Below are positions 29,701-36,705 of a DNA stretch of 36,705 bases, in pieces. The translations under genes and the position numbers were made by a program. Source of the stretch: an uncultured Erysipelotrichaceae bacterium (GTDB taxonomy: Bacteria; Bacillota_I; Bacilli_A; RF39; UBA660). Where the stretch lies: assembly GCA_902795215.1 (NCBI GenBank), contig CADBKG010000013.1, positions 1 through 36,705 on the forward strand, given 5' to 3'. Positions within the stretch are counted from its first letter, which is position 1. Each line of letters opens with the position of its first letter. The notes below the pieces were generated by a model. That model saw only the letters and a list, made by a program, of their open reading frames with translations. It was not told where the DNA came from and made no database searches.

Positions 29701-30321
29701 TTAGCTTATACTAACACTTGTTGACCAAGCTTCTTGATAAGCATCAAACTGAACAGTTTCTACTTTAATAGTTAAAGTATATGTTCCTCCTGCATAACCA
29801 CCTGCTTGAGTTGTACATGTTACAGTAGTACCAGCAGCATTTGATTCACATGACTGATTGGCACTTAAAGTAACATTTTCATTGAATGTAACAGATTTAA
29901 TAAATGATGTAGTGCTTTGATTTTTAGTAAGTTTAGTTTTATAGTAATAGTAATTACCATCTTTAGTCCATTTACTGTTTAAATCATCAGCATAATTTAT
30001 TACTGCAGCAGTTACTCCATTTGTTGTAAGTGCAAGTGGATTATTTGATGCATCTTTCCATTCTTCTGTATAAGAAACTCTAACTGCAACATCTACATCA
30101 CCGGTATTCTTTGCAATAACAGTTTTATCAGTAGTAGTACCTGGAGTCCAATTTTCAGGACTTACAAAAGTTTCTGTAATTTCAGTACTATAAGGTTTAG
30201 TTTTAAACTGATTACTGAAAGTTGCTTCGCTTGTAAAATAAGCTATTGTACCTCCAACAAGCCCAACAAGAAGCGCTAATGCAATTGCAATTAGTGGTTT
30301 ATTATTCTTTTTTTGTTCCAT
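29701..30321 (-). CDS. BsaA-like SipW-dependent exported protein
   Basis: A 206-aa protein of the SipW-dependent/BsaA matrix type. A basic start and helix (about 8-26, PLIAIALALLVGLVGGTIA) run into AYFTSEATFSNQFKTKPYSTEITETFVSPENWTPG, a very characteristic opening, followed by KTVIAKNTGDVDVAVRVSYTEEW. Two Cys late in the chain (SCESNAAGTTVTC) may form a disulfide. GGAGA precedes the ATG. The gene overlaps the end of sipW by 20 bases, so enzyme and likely substrate are made together. Confidence 0.88.
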   Translation of the reverse strand: MEQKKNNKPLIAIALALLVGLVGGTIAYFTSEATFSNQFKTKPYSTEITETFVSPENWTPGTTTDKTVIAKNTGDVDVAVRVSYTEEWKDASNNPLALTTNGVTAAVINYADDLNSKWTKDGNYYYYKTKLTKNQSTTSFIKSVTFNENVTLSANQSCESNAAGTTVTCTTQAGGYAGGTYTLTIKVETVQFDAYQEAWSTSVSIS

Positions 30322-30811
30322 TTTGATCTCCTTTCTTTTTTTCTATATCTAAAGTATTACTAAATAAATACTCTGATATCAAAATTATAGCAACTATTAA
30401 TATTAAATAAACATTCTCATTTGCAAATTTAACATAATATCCTACATAAGGGATAGATATAGAATCTTTTCCAACTATTTGTTCATAGTTAATTAGTAGT
30501 GGATCAGCAACTTCATTAGCATCACCCTTAGTTTCATATTTTCCATTTTCTATTTTGTTTATTCTATGGGAAACATATTCCTTTTTTGTATCTGTTTTGA
30601 AAGTTATAATATCTCCCTCTTTTAAATCAGATTCACTAACTTTATGATAATAAATAACGCTGCCTGTTTTTATACTTGGTTCCATAGACCCAGAAAGTAC
30701 TACAAGTGGATTATATCCCATTACCATTGGTAAACATATAAGAGCATATATTCCAACCAAAATATAACAAAGATTAGCTAGAACATGAACTATTTTTTTT
30801 AAGATGCCCAC
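30302..30811 (-). CDS. sipW: Signal peptidase I, SipW (ER) type, second copy
   Basis: A 169-aa membrane protease with helices at both ends (about 10-32 and 132-150). Catalytic VLSGSMEPSI (Ser42), VSHRI (His82 in place of Lys) and KGDANEVAD (Asp97) put it in the Ser-His SipW class. It is shorter than the copy at 15936 and differs clearly in sequence, so the two are old paralogues and may have separate substrates. It starts with GTG at 30811 after a GGGGCGG stretch and overlaps the preceding gene by 13 bases. BsaA-like genes lie directly on both sides. Confidence 0.93.
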   Translation of the reverse strand: MGILKKIVHVLANLCYILVGIYALICLPMVMGYNPLVVLSGSMEPSIKTGSVIYYHKVSESDLKEGDIITFKTDTKKEYVSHRINKIENGKYETKGDANEVADPLLINYEQIVGKDSISIPYVGYYVKFANENVYLILIVAIILISEYLFSNTLDIEKKKGDQNGTKKE

Positions 30812-31395
30812 GTTACCGCCCCGTTATTTATTGTCGCTGTTTTACCCCAAACATTATTTATAGCTTTAGAGTCTGCTTGAACAGCTTCATAATTAACATC
30901 TAATTCATAATTGTATGTATGATATTCATTACTATAAACTGATCCATTAACTAAAGATTCATTGAGAGCAATACTATTTAATATAGTAACTGCTTTTTGA
31001 GAATCTAGAGTCTTTTTATAATAATACCAACCATCATCTTTTAATTCAAAATCATTATTAAAATCACTTGTATAATTTTTTGTAACAACACTTTGACCAT
31101 TTATAGTATTACTAAGTGTTTTAGTAGTACCTTCCACTACCTTGCTCCAATTTTCTGTAAAATTAACTCTAATAACTACAGGAGTATTAGTAGCTTCTTC
31201 GTTTTTTATAGTAACCTTTTTAGTACCAAACTGATTATGAAAATCTTCTTCTAGCTTAATATTATATGTCATAGTTTTAAATCTATTTGGTAAACTAACT
31301 TCTTCAAGATAGTATGCAAATGTTCTTCCAACAACAAATATTGATAATATAGCAAGTAAATATATAAGAGGTTTATTTTTCTTTAATTTTTTCAT
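30799..31395 (-). CDS. BsaA-like SipW-dependent exported protein
   Basis: A 198-aa relative of the protein at 29701. It has a basic start, a helix at about 9-26 (PLIYLLAILSIFVVGRTFA), then AYYLEEVSLPNRFKTMTYNIKLEEDF, aligned with the opening of that protein, then VTIKNEEATNTPVVIRVNFTENW and a GWYYYKKTLDSQKAVTILNSI stretch that matches NYYYYKTKLTKNQSTTSFIKSV. The two are clear paralogues on each side of a SipW gene, like the tapA-sipW-tasA order in Bacillus. Its ATG overlaps the stop of the adhesin gene (TAATG), with GGAGG just before. Confidence 0.87.
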   Translation of the reverse strand: MKKLKKNKPLIYLLAILSIFVVGRTFAYYLEEVSLPNRFKTMTYNIKLEEDFHNQFGTKKVTIKNEEATNTPVVIRVNFTENWSKVVEGTTKTLSNTINGQSVVTKNYTSDFNNDFELKDDGWYYYKKTLDSQKAVTILNSIALNESLVNGSVYSNEYHTYNYELDVNYEAVQADSKAINNVWGKTATINNGAVTWAS

Positions 31396-33434
31396 TAGTT
31401 ACCTCCTAATACAGTATTTTTTGCTCTTCCATAAGAATGGAAGAATCCTTTTCTTACAAAACTATGTTCAAACTCTATTTTATAATTAGTTCCTTGAACA
31501 ACATTTAAGTTAGAACCATTTGATGATATACCAGTTACACTATTAATTTTATATTCTTCTGGAATAACTTCTTTTATTTTGTATGTTCCAGGTTCTACAA
31601 ACACATATTTACATTCATCTTTCTTAAGGTTCATCCATGTATCATATGAATTGTTGTTAATATTAACATCAAATGAATTGTCGGCATATGAACCAGTAAT
31701 TGTATTACATATTTCTACTTTTGATTTTAAATTCGAACTAACACTAGCTTCATATGTACCTTCCTTTAATGAGTAATCATTATCAGCTATTGCACCTTTA
31801 ATTGCAAAAGTCATATTAACTTTATTAGTATCAGTTTCTTTAACTTTATATACACCCTCTAAAGTAATACTTTGTCCAGCAGCAAGCGAGCCAATAACGG
31901 CTATCTTATCCGTTGGCACTTCATATCCATCTTTTGGTGTGAAACCAAAATCTTCAAGTTCACCTTTAACATATACTTCTCTTATAGGATAACTTGCAGT
32001 GTTTGTAACAGTTACTTTATATTTAATAAAATCTCTTGGTTCAAAGTATGTTTTATTGTCATCAACTACTGCAGTAATTGTTGGTTCAAAAGTACCAGCC
32101 TCTCTTTTCCATTCACCATATATAGTTACATCTTCTTCAGGCATTTCAAATTCATCTTCATGATACCAACCTAGGAATTTATAACCCGCTGGTTCTGTAA
32201 CTTCATCAAGAGTCACAGTTTGTCCAGGTTTATATGTTTTTTCTGCAGGTAATAAACTTTCTGAATTTGGAGGAAGAATTGTATCATAAAATTTATAAGT
32301 TATTTTATATGTTACTTCTTCAAATGTACCCCTTAAAGTTACATTACTATCAGGCATTATAAATGAATCATCTGTTATTTCAACATCATCACTTGTCCAA
32401 CCAAGGAATCTATATCCATCAATTATGTCGCCTTCGCTTAGTGAATCAACAGAAACACTAGATTTTTTTGGATAACTTTTAGTTTTAGGCTTAATATAAC
32501 CTTCTGGAGCAACTCCATCTATTTCATAAACAACTTCATTTGTAGAATCAGCTGTAAAATGACCTTTAAATATAACGTTTTGTTCAGGCATTAAGAAGGT
32601 TCCATTTTCTACTGTTGCATCTTCTGTGGTCCATCCACTAAAAGTATAGCCAGTAAGAGAAGCATCATTAGCAACTCCTACATTTGCACCTTTTACATAA
32701 TTTGATGATAGAGGCACGCTTGGTGCACCTTCAGGTATATCACCTTCATACTCATAACTTACTGTAAATGTTTCTATATCACTAGATCCAATAAATGCAT
32801 GTACGGTATTAGAATTAACTGATAATTCATTTTCAGTAGCATTTGCAAAGTTATAAAAATCTCTTCTTTTTTCAACTTCATCAGTTTCAGGATCATCAAT
32901 TGTTGCAGGTGTTTTTGTAATAATTCCTACAGTTAAATAACAACCTGCTTTTAAATTAGTAACCTTAAAATTAACTGTTCTATCTGCAGTAGTATAATGA
33001 AGCCCATGATAAACATATTCTGTATGTGCTTGATTCCAGCCTACTGTATCTCCAGTATCATCAATAACTTTACCAAGGCATGTAGTATCATCACTTCTTT
33101 TAACTGCACCTATACTACCATTGTCAGTTTCAACGAATCCTTGGAATTCAAGACCATTTGGTATTTTATCACTTATAGTCATTATCCCACTTTTAACTTC
33201 TGCAGTTGTTTCATCGCTAGACCTAACTCCGTTAACATCTACACCATCATAATTTACTTTTAAATAGTAAGTTAATAGTGAGTTTCTTTCTACTTCAACA
33301 TCGTTATCAAGTATATCAGCCTTGCTACTTCCAAACGTGGCTCTAATAATTAAAGCCGCTATTGCAATTGCAAAAACTGACAAAGCAATAATAACAGATT
33401 TATTAGTTTTTAGTTTATTTTTAGATGTTACCAT
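31395..33434 (-). CDS. SHIRT-repeat surface adhesin
   Basis: A 679-aa exported protein. One N-terminal helix (about 13-31) is followed by a DUF11-like region to about 215 (KIPNGLEFQGF, LKAGCYLTVGI). Three SHIRT/InlB-like repeats follow at about 222-293, 298-371 and 376-443, each with a GY.F.GW motif and a closing MP...V...G.F/W strand. Next is a DUF11-type module (about 450-545, DFIKYKVTVTNTASYPIREV) and a C-terminal SpaA-like domain (about 575-665, VEPGTYKIKEVIPEEYKI). No LPxTG is present. SHIRT repeats make rod-like stalks in Gram-positive adhesins. TAGGTG lies 5 bases before the ATG. First gene of the operon. Confidence 0.85.
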   Translation of the reverse strand: MVTSKNKLKTNKSVIIALSVFAIAIAALIIRATFGSSKADILDNDVEVERNSLLTYYLKVNYDGVDVNGVRSSDETTAEVKSGIMTISDKIPNGLEFQGFVETDNGSIGAVKRSDDTTCLGKVIDDTGDTVGWNQAHTEYVYHGLHYTTADRTVNFKVTNLKAGCYLTVGIITKTPATIDDPETDEVEKRRDFYNFANATENELSVNSNTVHAFIGSSDIETFTVSYEYEGDIPEGAPSVPLSSNYVKGANVGVANDASLTGYTFSGWTTEDATVENGTFLMPEQNVIFKGHFTADSTNEVVYEIDGVAPEGYIKPKTKSYPKKSSVSVDSLSEGDIIDGYRFLGWTSDDVEITDDSFIMPDSNVTLRGTFEEVTYKITYKFYDTILPPNSESLLPAEKTYKPGQTVTLDEVTEPAGYKFLGWYHEDEFEMPEEDVTIYGEWKREAGTFEPTITAVVDDNKTYFEPRDFIKYKVTVTNTASYPIREVYVKGELEDFGFTPKDGYEVPTDKIAVIGSLAAGQSITLEGVYKVKETDTNKVNMTFAIKGAIADNDYSLKEGTYEASVSSNLKSKVEICNTITGSYADNSFDVNINNNSYDTWMNLKKDECKYVFVEPGTYKIKEVIPEEYKINSVTGISSNGSNLNVVQGTNYKIEFEHSFVRKGFFHSYGRAKNTVLGGN

Positions 33435-33536
33435 AAGCGCACCTACCTTATCTATTTAATTTTACCACAAGCATTACAGAAAATCTATACATTTTAGTTC
33501 ATTTGTAACTATAAATTTAAAGAAACTTTAGTCATA

Positions 33537-36705
<3,169 letters not shown>

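Overview
The window comes from a low-GC Gram-positive-type bacterium of the Bacillota, most likely an uncultured Bacilli/Erysipelotrichia-like gut lineage. The grounds are strongly AT-rich DNA, AGGAGG ribosome sites, T-box control of asnS, Bacillus-type gene families (YutD, YunB, a YutH/CotS-like protein, NfuA, a YugI-like S1 protein) and SipW-type signal peptidases with TasA/BsaA-like substrates. TGA is a true stop (ends at 16496 and 29041), so this is code 11 and not a mycoplasma code. The family calls were made by reading motifs. No search was run.

Positions 1-15112 are mostly housekeeping. There is a pduL-dus-xre operon, a small exported protein, tRNA-Leu and tRNA-Pro, a TPR protein, a five-tRNA operon (Val-Thr-Tyr-Gln-Lys), divergent S1-domain and nfuA genes, and a block resembling the yut/yun region of Bacillus (YutH-like, YutD, YunB). 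A ferredoxin, trmL, a membrane thioredoxin-like protein, asnS with a complete Asn T-box, a membrane protein with an EF-hand-like loop, and tRNA-Glu/tRNA-Gln follow.

Positions 15172-25336 are surface and secretion genes in two or three transcription units. The first (20238 down to 15172) is a tight five-gene operon: an unknown 359-aa protein, a membrane-anchored McrB-like AAA+ ATPase, a DUF2357-like partner with no visible nuclease motif, a SipW-type signal peptidase and a TasA/camelysin-like protein. This is the best candidate for an undescribed system. The second unit codes for three TasA-like exported proteins, followed by a lectin-like surface protein and a glycine-rich secreted protein.

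Positions 25412-28870 hold two unknown proteins, a GDPD phosphodiesterase and an accessory pair (KilA-N protein plus Rpn-type PD-(D/E)XK nuclease). Positions 29041-36705 return to surface genes: a SHIRT-repeat adhesin, two BsaA-like exported proteins flanking a second SipW, a protein with a degenerate sortase-type tail, and a very large von Willebrand factor A adhesin. The adhesin frame stays open into a tetranucleotide repeat at the right edge. Both other frames stop directly after the repeat, as expected of a phase-variable gene.

Two genome-wide habits are visible. Intrinsic terminator hairpins overlap the stop codon in almost every case, and a few genes have a -10 box so close to the start codon that their mRNA would be leaderless.
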